Shown in pieces: positions 26,074-35,502 of a stretch of DNA of 64,000 bases. A program made the translations under genes and the position numbers. The notes beneath the pieces were generated by a model. It had not been told where the DNA came from and did not search any database. It saw nothing but the letters and a program-made list of their open reading frames with translations. Source of the stretch: Verrucomicrobiota bacterium (GTDB lineage Bacteria; Verrucomicrobiota; Verrucomicrobiia; Verrucomicrobiales; DEV007); assembly GCA_018970725.1 (NCBI GenBank), contig JAGWVU010000027.1, positions 1-64,000 on the forward strand, written 5' to 3'. Position 1 is the stretch's first letter. The number at the start of each line of letters is the position of its first letter.

Positions 26074-26454
26074 TCAGGAATCAACCACGGAATCGATCGC
26101 GTATTCCTCAAGGATCGATCGGCTCACATAGTCCAGGGCCGCCCGGTGCGTCGCTCGCAAAAAGACCGGCGGCGCATAACCCGCTTCCAGCGCTTCCTTC
26201 CAGCGGGGCGCGCAGAGGCACCACCGGTCCCCGGGTTGGAGCCCGGGGAACCCGTAGAGCGGCATCGGCGTGCTCAGGTCGTTCCCGGCGTCGCGGGAAA
26301 ACGCGAGGAACTCCGCGCTGACCTGAACGCAAACCGCATGACATCCCACGTCTTCCTCTCCGACGGAGCACCGGCCGGTGCGATAAAATCCTGTCAGCGG
26401 GTCGAAGGAACAAGCCTCCAACGGCCCTCCCAGCACGTTCACATCTCTGTCCAT
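26074..26454 (-). CDS. DUF2237 family protein
   Basis: A 126-residue protein that matches the DUF2237 pattern: SFDPLTGFYRTGRC near the start, VGEEDVGCHAVCVQ, EFLAFSRDAGNDLSTPMP, and PGLQPGDRWCLCAPRW. Conserved Cys and Asp/Asn residues suggest a metal or redox site, but no activity is established. The ATG at 26454 is chosen because a strong GGAGGAGG lies eight bases upstream and because it leaves a normal divergent gap to the OmpA-like gene. The longest frame, to 26583, would overlap that gene. Confidence 0.85.
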   Translation of the reverse strand: MDRDVNVLGGPLEACSFDPLTGFYRTGRCSVGEEDVGCHAVCVQVSAEFLAFSRDAGNDLSTPMPLYGFPGLQPGDRWCLCAPRWKEALEAGYAPPVFLRATHRAALDYVSRSILEEYAIDSVVDS

Positions 26455-26460
26455 CCCGAG

Positions 26461-26470
26461 TCCCTCCTCC
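26461..26470 (-). promoter_or_regulatory. Strong Shine-Dalgarno deciding the DUF2237 start
   Basis: Read on the minus strand, GGAGGAGGGA ends six bases before the ATG at 26454. This is one of the best ribosome binding sites in the window and argues against the longer frames starting at 26472 and 26583. Confidence 0.7.
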
Positions 26471-26573
26471 ATGAATCCCGGCGCCGCATCAACTATTTCT
26501 TCGTTCGCCGCGCAATTCCGCATCCTGAAGGTTGCGTTCCACGCGTCGTAAAGTTTGCTGATCACCTCTGCCG

Positions 26574-27611
26574 ATGAATCCAAGAAGCCTGCTCATTCCG
26601 ACCCTCCTGCTGCTCTCCGGCGCGGTCGCCCGGGCGCGCACCGCCGCCGAGAACATTTTCTTTATCAAGCCGGACGGCATCACCTACCTCAATTACTCCA
26701 CCACACGGAGCGATTACCCCAACTACAGCCTCTTCCTCAAAAAGGACGAGACCGACGGTTTGTTCGATTACATTTATCCGAACGAATACCGCTTCGATTC
26801 CAAGTCCGAAACGGAGCGCAACGTGATCCTCTTTGATCAGGGGAGTTATGCGACGATGCGGCCCGGGCGCCTTGCCGACCGGGTCACGGTGGACAAGGGC
26901 GTCTTCACCTTCGTCAATTGGGAGGAATCGAAAAACCCGAAACTTCCGGGCGGCTATTTCGGCGAGTGGACGTCCCCGAACGACTTCGCCCAATACGTCT
27001 ATGTCTGGGTCTTGCCGGACAACTTGGAAATCGTCAGTTTCGAGGCCAACCAACCCGTGGAAAAGGGCACGTGGCAACCCCGTCGCAATACCCTCGCTTG
27101 GTATGGGCGCGACGTGAACAACATCGTCTTCAAGATCCAATACCGCCAGAAAACCTGCCGCGTCGCCGAGCTGGTGAGCACCGCCCTCCGATCCAACGGC
27201 ACCGCCCCGAAGGACATCGGAGTCCTCCCCGAACAAGAGGACGTCCGGGTCATCCTTCCCAGCAGCATTCTCTTCCCTTCCGGAAGCCCCACCCTCTCGG
27301 ACCCTGGCAAAACGGTGATCGGGCAGATCGCAGCCGCCCTCAAGGGGGAGGAATCCCAGCACTGCATCGTCGAGGGACACACCGACAACTCCCCCATCGG
27401 TCCCGCTTTGCAGGGCCGGTTCTCCTCCAATTGGGAACTCTCCGCCGCCCGTTCCCTCGAGGTCGTGAAGTTCCTCGAGCAGGCCGGCATCAGCGGTCAG
27501 CGACTCGAAAGCCGCGCCTTCGGCCCCAATCGCCCGGTGGCCCCCAATGACACCGAACCCAACCGCAACCTGAACCGCCGCATCGTCATCCGCATCCGGC
27601 CCGCTTCCTGA
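26574..27611 (+). CDS. OmpA-family peptidoglycan-binding protein
   Basis: A 345-residue exported protein. After a signal peptide (SLLIPTLLLLSGAVARA) comes a beta-rich domain of about 185 residues that I do not recognise. The C-terminal OmpA domain (about 220-343) has IVEGHTDNSPIG, WELSAARSLEVVKFL and PNRNLNRRIVIRI, the usual peptidoglycan-binding elements. It would tie the outer membrane or periplasmic proteins to the cell wall. No lipobox is visible. It is transcribed away from the DUF2237 gene and 16 bases ahead of the nitrilase-family gene. Confidence 0.88.
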   Translation: MNPRSLLIPTLLLLSGAVARARTAAENIFFIKPDGITYLNYSTTRSDYPNYSLFLKKDETDGLFDYIYPNEYRFDSKSETERNVILFDQGSYATMRPGRLADRVTVDKGVFTFVNWEESKNPKLPGGYFGEWTSPNDFAQYVYVWVLPDNLEIVSFEANQPVEKGTWQPRRNTLAWYGRDVNNIVFKIQYRQKTCRVAELVSTALRSNGTAPKDIGVLPEQEDVRVILPSSILFPSGSPTLSDPGKTVIGQIAAALKGEESQHCIVEGHTDNSPIGPALQGRFSSNWELSAARSLEVVKFLEQAGISGQRLESRAFGPNRPVAPNDTEPNRNLNRRIVIRIRPAS

Positions 27612-27627
27612 AGACCGTCCCGTCATC

Positions 27628-28488
27628 ATGCGCGTCACCCTCTTGCAACTCGATCCCGTCTGGGAAAATCCGGCCGCCAATCTCGACCGGATCACCGCCA
27701 TCTGCGAGAATCACCCGCCCCTGCCCGGGGATCTCATCGTGCTCCCGGAACTGGCCACCACCGCCTTCTCGGTGGCCACCGCCCGGGCCCTCGCGGAACC
27801 CGAAGACGGGCCTTCCGTGCACCACCTCCAAGACCTCGCGCGGCGTTGGGACATCCACTTCATGGCGGGCCTCGCGCTCCTTGATGCCGCGGGCACACCG
27901 CGCAACAGCTCGGCCCTGATCGGCCCCAACGGGATTCAGGCACGCTACGACAAGCTCCAACCCTTCTCGCCGCCGGGGGAATACGAGGCTTACCCGCCCG
28001 GAAACCACGTCGTGCTCACCCCCTTCGCCGGGCATCCGATCAGCCCTTTCATCTGCTACGACCTCCGCTTCCCCGAGATTTTCCGCCAAGCCGCCGGGGC
28101 CGGGGCGGTTCTCTTCACGGTGATCGCCAGTTGGCCGGAAATGCGCACCGAACACTGGCGGCTCCTTCTCAAGGCCCGCGCCATCGAGAACCAGGCGTTT
28201 GTCATCGGCGTCAACCGGGCTGGCACGGACCCCTTCTTCCGTTATCCGGGCCGCAGCGCGGTCATCGATCCCATGGGCCAGGTCCTCTGCGAAATGGATG
28301 ACCGGGAAGGCGCCGCCACCACCACGATCCGGCTCGAAGACGCCGTGGAATGGAGGGACCGCTTCCCCGCCTTGCGCGACCGCCGCGCCGAATCCCCCCG
28401 CGTGGTCTGGCAACCGGATCAGAAATCGTCTGGAACCGGCGCGTCCGGGGCAATGACCTCGCCTTCCCAGACCGGGGTCTTGTCGTAG
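27628..28488 (+). CDS. Carbon-nitrogen hydrolase (nitrilase superfamily, omega-amidase-like)
   Basis: A 286-residue amidase with the full Glu-Lys-Cys triad: Glu41 in LPELATTAF, Lys109 in YDKLQPF and Cys143 in ICYDLRFPE. The sequence around these sites resembles omega-amidases, which hydrolyse alpha-keto acid amides such as 2-oxoglutaramate, but other small amides are possible. The last 24 codons overlap the 3' end of the convergent sulfatase gene by 70 bases. The normal C-terminus for the family would be reached around there, so both genes are likely intact. Confidence 0.88.
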   Translation: MRVTLLQLDPVWENPAANLDRITAICENHPPLPGDLIVLPELATTAFSVATARALAEPEDGPSVHHLQDLARRWDIHFMAGLALLDAAGTPRNSSALIGPNGIQARYDKLQPFSPPGEYEAYPPGNHVVLTPFAGHPISPFICYDLRFPEIFRQAAGAGAVLFTVIASWPEMRTEHWRLLLKARAIENQAFVIGVNRAGTDPFFRYPGRSAVIDPMGQVLCEMDDREGAATTTIRLEDAVEWRDRFPALRDRRAESPRVVWQPDQKSSGTGASGAMTSPSQTGVLS

Positions 28489-29945
28489 AGGGTGAGGATC
28501 CGGCTCCCGCTGCCCGGAGCGGGTCCATGGTCGATCTTGGGGATCCAGGCGCGCAGTTCCTTGCAAACCCCGGGCCGCTGCGAGGCGAGGTTTTTCCATT
28601 CCTTCGGATCCGCTGCCAGATCATAAAGCTCCTCGGCTCCGTTGACGTAACGGATGTAACGCCAGGCCGGGGTCACGACGGCGTGGTTCCCCTGATTGTG
28701 GGAGATGATGGCAGGACGCTCGCGCCCCGCGGACGCGTCCGCCAACTGGGGCTTGAGGCTCAGGCCCTCGAGCGCATGGGGCGCGGGCGGTAAACCGCAG
28801 AGGTCGACCAGTGTCGGGTAGATATCGAGCAGTTCCACCGGGTGGGAACATTTCTGGCCCGGCTTCACCCCGGGCCCGGCAAAGAGGAGCGGCACCCGGG
28901 TGGAGCGCTGCCACAAGGTATTTTTCCCGGTGATCTCCTTTTCCCCCAAATGCCAGCCGTGATCACTCCAAAGGACCACGACCGTATCGTCCGCATGTCC
29001 GGTGCGGTCCAGGGCGTCCAGCACGCGCCCGATCTCGGAATCCGTGTAGCTGATGCAGGCCAGATAGGAACGGACCAGGTTCACGTCCTGCCGCTGCTCG
29101 CGGACCCATTTCCAGCGCGGCTCCGGCAGTTTCCAGTGAATCCACCAGGAAGCACGCGGCGTGTCGTCCCGGTCCCCCTCCAACATCGGAGGCAGGATGG
29201 AGTCGTCCGCGGGATACAGGTCGTGCCACTTCTGCGTGGCGTAGCACGGCACGTGCGGCAGAAAAAATCCGGCCGCGAGAAAGAACGGCCGATCCCCGGG
29301 AAGGCTTTCCAACTTCTCCACGGCCCAGGAGGCCACCGCGTGATCCCCCTTGGTGGAGTCGTCACCGTCCAAGGGCCAGACTCCCCAATCGACAAGCGGA
29401 TGATTCCCGAACGGCGTGTTCGCCACCAACTTTTGCGGAGGCAGCGCCCCCGGACCTCCGGCCGGACCGGCCTCACCGAACTCGGGTGGCAGGGAGGAAG
29501 CGACCCGGTCTTTCGGCTTGGGCCCTCGCCAGCTGTGGTGGATCTTCCCCGCGCTCAAGGTCCGGTAACCTTGGGCCGCGAAATGCTGCGGCAAGGTCAC
29601 GTGGGAGGCCCATTGCGGCACGTCCCGAAACCAAGGGGAAAGCCCGTGAATCCCCGTGGTGCCCGGTCGCAGGCCGAGGAGGAGACTGGTCCGGGACGGG
29701 TTACAAAGCGGAGCCTGGCAATGGGCGTTGGCAAACAGGGTTCCGCGCCCGGCCAGGCGGTCGATGTTCGGGGTCTTGACCAGCGGATGGCCGCCGAGAC
29801 AACCAATCCAATCGTTCTGGTCGTCAATCGCAAGGAACAGAACGTTCGGCCTCGAAGACTCCGCCGCCCCAAGAAAAGCGAGGCCCGCCAGCAGGAACTG
29901 CACGATGACAACCCAAACAACCGACGGACGGATCATGATTTCCAT
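28419..29945 (-). CDS. Secreted sulfatase (type I, formylglycine-dependent)
   Basis: A 508-residue exported sulfatase. A signal peptide spans about residues 5-28. The metal-binding Asp pair is in FLAIDDQNDW (41-42). The formylglycine site is C81-N-P-S-R, which fits the CxPSR consensus, so a maturase is needed. It resembles iduronate-2-sulfatase-like enzymes (HCQAPLCNPSR, GKIHHS). It would remove sulfate from algal or animal polysaccharide outside the cytoplasm. It lies 49 bases downstream of a GT4 gene on the same strand and may be part of that transcript. Start at codon 1 or 4. Confidence 0.92.
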   Translation of the reverse strand: MEIMIRPSVVWVVIVQFLLAGLAFLGAAESSRPNVLFLAIDDQNDWIGCLGGHPLVKTPNIDRLAGRGTLFANAHCQAPLCNPSRTSLLLGLRPGTTGIHGLSPWFRDVPQWASHVTLPQHFAAQGYRTLSAGKIHHSWRGPKPKDRVASSLPPEFGEAGPAGGPGALPPQKLVANTPFGNHPLVDWGVWPLDGDDSTKGDHAVASWAVEKLESLPGDRPFFLAAGFFLPHVPCYATQKWHDLYPADDSILPPMLEGDRDDTPRASWWIHWKLPEPRWKWVREQRQDVNLVRSYLACISYTDSEIGRVLDALDRTGHADDTVVVLWSDHGWHLGEKEITGKNTLWQRSTRVPLLFAGPGVKPGQKCSHPVELLDIYPTLVDLCGLPPAPHALEGLSLKPQLADASAGRERPAIISHNQGNHAVVTPAWRYIRYVNGAEELYDLAADPKEWKNLASQRPGVCKELRAWIPKIDHGPAPGSGSRILTLYDKTPVWEGEVIAPDAPVPDDF

Positions 29946-29994
29946 CCTAGGCGCTTCCCTCCCCCCGCATCAACCGAAAACAAGACGCCGGTCT

Positions 29995-31212
29995 CTACAT
30001 CAGCTCATACGCGGCGAGCAATGCGCGAAAGGTTCCGTTCCAATCCAGCCCCGCCTCGATCACATGTTGCCGGGCCCGGGCTCCCATCGGACCGCGCTCC
30101 CGTGCGGCGGCTTCGATTTGCCGCGCCATGGCCCCGGGATCATCCACCGGGACGAGAAAGCCCGTGCCCGGCACCACCCGTTCTCGCAAGGCCCCGGCGG
30201 CCACGCCAACCACGGGGAGCCCGCAGGCCTGAGCCTCGACCACCGAAAGGCCGAAGGTTTCGTGCGGGCCCGCCGTCGCGTAAACATCGGCGGAGGCGAG
30301 CAAGGTGGCAAACTCCTCGCGGCTGCTGGCGTAGGGCCGGACGAGGAAGCCCGGGAGCGCCTCCGCCCGTTCCTCGAGTCGTTTGCGGAGGGAGCCCTCC
30401 CCGGTCACGAGAAGCATGGACTGCGGGACGCGGACGCGCAGGTCCTCATACGCCGCCACCAGGGTTTCCACATGTTTTTCGGCATCCAATCTCCCGCCGT
30501 AGAGGATCAGGATGGTCCCGGCCGTGGCCCCGAGACGCGAGCGCACCTCCTCACTGCGACGCCCCGGATGGAAGAGTTCGGTGTCCACCCCCAAAGGAAC
30601 CAGCCGCGTGTGATCCGTCCGGTGATCCCCGAGATAATGGCGCAGTCGGTCGAGCTGCGCCGGACTGGCCGCGAACACCAGGTCACACCGCGCGAAGAGC
30701 GAACCGAAATACTTTTCCGCCCCGAACTCCGCCGCCTCCGCGAGGCTCAATCCCCATCGACCGAGAAGTTCGCCGGATTCGCTGAGGTGCTCGTGAAGCA
30801 CCTCGCGCAAGGGCGACCCGAAATACGCGTCCGCCAGATCGGTATGGAAATATCCGCTCACGAGGCAACGCCCGCCTTTCTCCTCCCGATGCCTCCGATA
30901 CTGAAAGGCCGCCCAGGGACACGCGAAAAAACTCCCCAGTTCCACGATGTCCGGGCGCTCCTCCTCGAGCGCTTCCAGAAGGCGGAGCGGGTGCCAGAAA
31001 AATCGGTAGGGGGCGCACCCGGGAAGCAACGGCCCGGCCAGCGTGCGGACCGTGAAACGCCCGTCCGAACGACGGTCATCCTTTTCCCCGGGGATGAGGA
31101 GCACGTGTTCATGCCCGGTCTGTTCCCGCAAATAGCGTCGCTTCGCGTCAATGTAAGTGCGGATGCCCCCGCTCGTGGCGGTGTAGGCCAGGGTGAGGTC
31201 ACAGTATCTCAT
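29995..31212 (-). CDS. GT4 family glycosyltransferase
   Basis: A 405-residue GT-B enzyme. The N-terminal half begins RYCDLTLAYTATSGGIRTYI, and the C-terminal half has LILYGGRLDAEKHVETL and the conserved Glu in GPHETFGLSVVEAQACGLPVV. Its start overlaps the stop of the GH63-like gene by four bases (ATGA), so the two are coupled. A transferase fused in expression to a glycoside hydrolase suggests synthesis and turnover of one small glycoside or glycan, such as a compatible solute, but the sugar is not identified. Confidence 0.85.
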   Translation of the reverse strand: MRYCDLTLAYTATSGGIRTYIDAKRRYLREQTGHEHVLLIPGEKDDRRSDGRFTVRTLAGPLLPGCAPYRFFWHPLRLLEALEEERPDIVELGSFFACPWAAFQYRRHREEKGGRCLVSGYFHTDLADAYFGSPLREVLHEHLSESGELLGRWGLSLAEAAEFGAEKYFGSLFARCDLVFAASPAQLDRLRHYLGDHRTDHTRLVPLGVDTELFHPGRRSEEVRSRLGATAGTILILYGGRLDAEKHVETLVAAYEDLRVRVPQSMLLVTGEGSLRKRLEERAEALPGFLVRPYASSREEFATLLASADVYATAGPHETFGLSVVEAQACGLPVVGVAAGALRERVVPGTGFLVPVDDPGAMARQIEAAARERGPMGARARQHVIEAGLDWNGTFRALLAAYELM

Positions 31213-32855
31213 GGCTGCGGATCGGCGGGATCAATGGCGATGCGCTCGCCAAAAGCGGCCGGCACCTCGAAACAGCGCGACGGCGTACGGATGCTCACTC
31301 GCACCGAATCGACGCCTTGCACACAAAAATCCAAGGCGAGGGATTCTCCGGGCAGCCGCAACGAGTAAGCCTTGCCCACGGCGGGAGGCGGAAACCGCGG
31401 CTGCACGAAGCGGCGCCCGTTCTCCCGGTGGAACCCGGCCAGTTGTTCGATCACCAGGGTGTTGACCAAGCCGGTCCAACCCACGAAATCGGCCTGCGGT
31501 TTGACGCCGAGAGTGAACGCTTTCCAACGGTTGCCCTTCTTCCGGTACAGCCGGTGCACCCCGGCCTCCTCCGGGTCGTAGAACTCATAAAACCGGCGAT
31601 CCTTACGGAACATCCGGTAGACGTGATCACAAAGCCGGTAAGCCATCCCGCTGGCCTCTTGCTCCAGCCCGTGGCGCTTCAATCCCTGCAACACCCCGAA
31701 CGCCAAATTGATCCAGACCGGGCCCCGCCACATATCGAGCGAAAAGTCCGGGTCAGTGACCGCCACGGACGGGAACGGCAACAACGGGTTGAACCCTTCC
31801 GGGGAAAAAAGGTGCGCCAGCAACCGGCGCAACTGCCCCTCATCCGCCACCCCGGCCCAAAGCGGCAGAATCGAAGCGATGGTCCGGCTCCGGATGAACT
31901 CGCCGGTGTCCACGTGCCGATCGTAAAACAAGCCGTCCCCGGCATGCCACAACTCCTCCCCGATCCGGGTCCGCAGCGTGGCGGCCTTCTCGAGGAATGG
32001 GTCCGGGTCCCGGTGCAGGATCCCGGCCATGGTGGCCAACGCCTCATGCTGCAGGACCATGTAGGCGCTGAAATCCGGCGCGGCCAACTTCGTGGTGTCC
32101 CGGAAAACGCTCTCGTCCCGGGAACTGAAACGCGGCGCGTTTTCGACCCCGGACTCATAGGGATGCTGCCAGAAGAAAAGCCCGTTGGGCAGGCGGCGAT
32201 TCGATTCCAACCAATCGTTGTAAGCGCAGAGCGCGGGAAAAAGCGGCTCGAGCCGGGCCGCGGCCTCCTCGCGCCGGTGACCTTCCCAAAGCCGGGCCAA
32301 CGACCAGGCGATCAAGGGCGGCTGGGTGTAAACCGAGGCCACCAGATCCGACACCACGTGCTGCAAGCGGTCGCCATCGCGCAGATGGATGACCACCCGG
32401 CTCACATCGTGGGCCACCTCGGCATCCCAGGCCTTCCAAACTTGCGAGATGAACGCGGAATCCCAGAGATACACCCCGCGGAAGGCGGGCGCGGGATGAG
32501 CGTAGCGGATCGGGGAAAGAATGTCCGGGACCTGCAGATTCTCGAAGAGCACCGCGTAGACTCCGGCGAAGCCATCATCCCAGTGCGCCACCTCGGCTTG
32601 CATCCCGGAAACGTGCAGCACCGGCGCCTCCGACCCGACGTTCTTGCGCCGCAGCATCTCCAGCGGCAACTCCACCGGGATCGGCCCGCGGCGACTGCGG
32701 AAGAGCCGGGACCAGAGCACCAGATCCAGCGCATGGAAGAGGAGCCGGTTGAACCGGGTCGCCAAGCCGGTCACATGCCGGGTGCGCCTCCGGAGAAAAC
32801 CCTCGGCTTGGCGCAGGAAGGACAGGATCGATTGACGCCACATGGTGAGGTCCAC
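31209..32855 (-). CDS. GH63-like glycoside hydrolase ((alpha/alpha)6 barrel)
   Basis: A 548-residue enzyme that resembles the GH63/GH37 group and mannosylglycerate-hydrolase-like proteins. Motifs in order are YLWDSAFISQVW near 130, with the general-acid-type Asp, DTTKLAAPDFSAYMV near 255, SLDMWRGPVWINLAFGVLQ near 375, and FYEFYDPEEAG near 425. No signal peptide is seen, so it is probably cytoplasmic. It is coupled to the downstream GT4 gene. The promoter must lie in the 78-bp gap shared with murJ, which is transcribed divergently. ATG 32843 is an alternative start. Confidence 0.75.
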   Translation of the reverse strand: MDLTMWRQSILSFLRQAEGFLRRRTRHVTGLATRFNRLLFHALDLVLWSRLFRSRRGPIPVELPLEMLRRKNVGSEAPVLHVSGMQAEVAHWDDGFAGVYAVLFENLQVPDILSPIRYAHPAPAFRGVYLWDSAFISQVWKAWDAEVAHDVSRVVIHLRDGDRLQHVVSDLVASVYTQPPLIAWSLARLWEGHRREEAAARLEPLFPALCAYNDWLESNRRLPNGLFFWQHPYESGVENAPRFSSRDESVFRDTTKLAAPDFSAYMVLQHEALATMAGILHRDPDPFLEKAATLRTRIGEELWHAGDGLFYDRHVDTGEFIRSRTIASILPLWAGVADEGQLRRLLAHLFSPEGFNPLLPFPSVAVTDPDFSLDMWRGPVWINLAFGVLQGLKRHGLEQEASGMAYRLCDHVYRMFRKDRRFYEFYDPEEAGVHRLYRKKGNRWKAFTLGVKPQADFVGWTGLVNTLVIEQLAGFHRENGRRFVQPRFPPPAVGKAYSLRLPGESLALDFCVQGVDSVRVSIRTPSRCFEVPAAFGERIAIDPADPQP

Positions 32856-32933
32856 TGTAGCGCATCATGGCAAGGCTTGCGCTTCCGCCGGTTCTGCGGG
32901 ATCACTTCACGCGGCCACAGCCCCGCCCAACCC

Positions 32934-34625
32934 ATGAACGAGCCCTCCGCCGCGCCACCTTCGCCCTCTCCGGCCGCCTCCTCCACCCCGGCGGGAGGAA
33001 CCGCCGGAAAAGCGGGCTTGGTCTCGATCGCCATCATGTGCAGCCGGGTCCTCGGGCTGGTTCGCGAGGTGGTGTTGGGCGGTCTCTTCGGCGGGAGCAA
33101 ATGGATGGACGGCTACATGGTGGCCTTCCGCATCCCGAACATGCTGCGGGATCTCTTTGCCGAGGGTGCCCTTTCGACCGCTTTCGTCACCACGTTTTCC
33201 CAAACGATCAAAAAGGAAGGGGACGAATCCGCCTTCAACCTCGCGCGCAAAATCCTCACCCTCACCGCCGTCGTCATGGCGCTGGTGACCCTCCTCTGTG
33301 TCGGCATCGCCCCCTGGCTGGTGCCTTTATTCGTCCCCGGCTGGACTTCCGGGGAGACCGCGCGGCCCGAACTCATCGCCCCCACCATCTTCTGGACCCA
33401 GATCATCTACACGTTCATCCCCATGCTTTCCCTCGCCGCCGTGGTCATGGGCATCCTCAATTCCAAAGGCGTGTTTTTCGTGCCCGCCATGGCCTCGAGC
33501 TTTTTCAATCTCGGTTCCATCGTCAGTGGTGTCCTCATCGGCTACTGGCTGGAACCGGAATTCTTCGCCCCGGTGCCCGAGGGAACCCTGGCTCCAACCG
33601 GTCAGAAGGCGCTCACCGGCATGGCCATCGGGGTCGCCATCGGCGGCCTCTGCCAGTTCGGCGTGCAACTCCCCTCCCTCGCCAAAGCCGGCTTCCGCTT
33701 CCGGCCCGACTTCGCTTGGAACGATGCCAAGGTGCGGCGTGTCCTCACCCTCATGGGACCAGCCATTGTTTCCAGTGCCGCCGTCCAGGTCGGCGTGGTC
33801 ATCAACACCGTCTTCGCCGCTTACCTGCCCGAGGAAGGTGCCGTCAGCTCCCTGCAATGGGCCTTTCGCCTCATGCAACTGCCCATCGGCGTCTTCGGCG
33901 TGGCCATCTCCACCGTGACCTTGCCCGCCGCCTCCCGAGCCGCCGCTGAAGGCATCACCGACGAATTCCGCGGCATCCTCGCCCGCGGCATCCGCCTCGC
34001 CATGCTCGTCACGGTTCCCTCCGCCATCGGTCTCACGATTCTCGCGGAACCGATCATCGCCACCATCTGGCAACGCGGCCGGTTCGATGTCGAGGACACC
34101 CTGGCCACCGCCGCCGCCCTGCGCGGATACGCCCTCGGCCTGATCTTCTATTCCGCCATCAAGATCCTCCAACCCACCTTCTACTCCATCGAACGCAAAT
34201 GGGTGCCCATGTGGGTCAGTCTCGGCGCCATCCTCCTCAACGCGGGCCTCAACTCCATCTGGATCTTCGGCCTCAAACTCGGGCACGAATATCTCGCCCT
34301 TTCCACCACCATCGGTTCCGTCTTCAACTTCGCCGCGCTCTATCTCATGATGTTGCACCACGCGAAACGGCTCGAAACCGCCCGCCTCTTCCGCAGCCTC
34401 GCGCAAATCGGAGTCGCCAGCACCGCCCTCACCGCCGTGGCCATGGCCGGCCAAATGACCCTCCTCGCCAATTGGCGGGAACAGGGCCTCCTCCTCAACG
34501 GAGCCGCCTTGGCGCTCACCATCACCCTCGCAGCGATGGCTTATTTCGGCGTGGCCAAACTCCTCCACGTCGAGGAGATGAACCTGTTCGTCTCCATGAT
34601 GCGCCGCAAACTCGCCAAACGCTGA
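32934..34625 (+). CDS. murJ: MurJ lipid II flippase
   Basis: A 563-residue integral membrane protein of the MOP exporter superfamily that flips lipid II for peptidoglycan synthesis. It has about fourteen hydrophobic helices and the conserved N-terminal block CSRVLGLVREVVL, FRIPNMLRDLFAEGALSTAFV, followed later by RFDVEDTLATAAALRGYALGL. The ATG at 32934 gives an N-terminal Pro/Ser/Ala-rich tail of about 25 residues before the first helix, longer than in E. coli. The long upstream frame is a shadow of the GH63-like gene. Its presence argues for a normal peptidoglycan wall. Confidence 0.93.
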   Translation: MNEPSAAPPSPSPAASSTPAGGTAGKAGLVSIAIMCSRVLGLVREVVLGGLFGGSKWMDGYMVAFRIPNMLRDLFAEGALSTAFVTTFSQTIKKEGDESAFNLARKILTLTAVVMALVTLLCVGIAPWLVPLFVPGWTSGETARPELIAPTIFWTQIIYTFIPMLSLAAVVMGILNSKGVFFVPAMASSFFNLGSIVSGVLIGYWLEPEFFAPVPEGTLAPTGQKALTGMAIGVAIGGLCQFGVQLPSLAKAGFRFRPDFAWNDAKVRRVLTLMGPAIVSSAAVQVGVVINTVFAAYLPEEGAVSSLQWAFRLMQLPIGVFGVAISTVTLPAASRAAAEGITDEFRGILARGIRLAMLVTVPSAIGLTILAEPIIATIWQRGRFDVEDTLATAAALRGYALGLIFYSAIKILQPTFYSIERKWVPMWVSLGAILLNAGLNSIWIFGLKLGHEYLALSTTIGSVFNFAALYLMMLHHAKRLETARLFRSLAQIGVASTALTAVAMAGQMTLLANWREQGLLLNGAALALTITLAAMAYFGVAKLLHVEEMNLFVSMMRRKLAKR

Positions 34626-34653
34626 CCCGGTCGCCCGGAGTTTTGGCTGCCTC

Positions 34654-35502
34654 TCAGGAGACTTGCGGACCCACCACACGGATCCCGTCGGGCTCGATCA
34701 CGATCAAACGTTGCCGGAACAGGCCTCCAATCGCTTGTTTGAAGGCCTTTTTGCTCATGCCGAACGCGTTGCGGATCGCTTCCGGCGAGGAACCATCGTG
34801 ATACGGCAGGTGACCACCCGCCTTTTCCAGGGCCCGCAGGATCTGTTCCGAAAACGGAAGAATCCGGTCGGCGCCCGCGGGGTCGAGACCCACGTCGATT
34901 TTCCCATCAACCCGCACGGTGCGGACAAAGCCGTCGAGCGATTGGCCGATGGCGAGCGGCCCGGCCAGTTCCGTGCGATACAGGAGACCGGCATGGGCGT
35001 GATTGACGACCACCCTGTAGCCCAGCAGCGTCTCGCTTTCGACGATCAGTTTCACGGCCTGCCCCTTGCCGTAGGTCGGAGCGCTGAGATTGAGGTGACG
35101 GTTGATCCGACAGGTGGCCACGATGCGGTTGGAGCGTTCATCGACGGTGACGAAGACAAGCGCATGACCACCGGGATGCACCCCGCCGGCATATTCCCGG
35201 CGGGGCAGGAGGAGATCCTTCTCAAGCCCCCAGTCGAGAAAGGCGCCCATGGAATGGTGATGCGAGAGGACACGCAGCCAGGCCACCTCCCCCACCATGG
35301 CCAATGGAGTCCGGGTCGTGGCGACGAGCCGGTCCTCGGAGTCCCGGTAGACAAAGACGTCCACGCTCTCACCGGGCTGGACCCCGCTCGGTGCCGAACG
35401 GCCCGGCAAAAGGATTTCCCCGAGCGGGCCGCCATCCAGATAAAATCCGGGCGCGGCCTGACGGACGACGGGGAGGAAGGCGCGTTTTCCGAGGATTGAC
35501 AT
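34654..35502 (-). CDS. cvfB: S1-like RNA-binding protein, CvfB/YitL family
   Basis: A 282-residue protein with several S1-type OB segments and a C-terminal winged-helix. Family features are GPLGEILLPGR near 25, VDVFVYRDSEDRLVATT near 47, LDWGLEKDLLLP near 92, VGLDPAG near 210, and a C-terminal IRNAFGMSKKAFKQAIGGL. CvfB-type proteins bind RNA and affect virulence and gene expression in Gram-positives; the role here is not known. The ATG at 35502 matches the family N-terminus. The frame extends to 35682 without support. Confidence 0.88.
   Translation of the reverse strand: MSILGKRAFLPVVRQAAPGFYLDGGPLGEILLPGRSAPSGVQPGESVDVFVYRDSEDRLVATTRTPLAMVGEVAWLRVLSHHHSMGAFLDWGLEKDLLLPRREYAGGVHPGGHALVFVTVDERSNRIVATCRINRHLNLSAPTYGKGQAVKLIVESETLLGYRVVVNHAHAGLLYRTELAGPLAIGQSLDGFVRTVRVDGKIDVGLDPAGADRILPFSEQILRALEKAGGHLPYHDGSSPEAIRNAFGMSKKAFKQAIGGLFRQRLIVIEPDGIRVVGPQVS

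Noticed and set aside
31317-32933. The 539-residue upstream part of the long frame ending with murJ
   Set aside because: It is antisense to the GH63-like gene. The MurJ sequence begins after the ATG at 32934, where hydrophobic helices and family similarity start.
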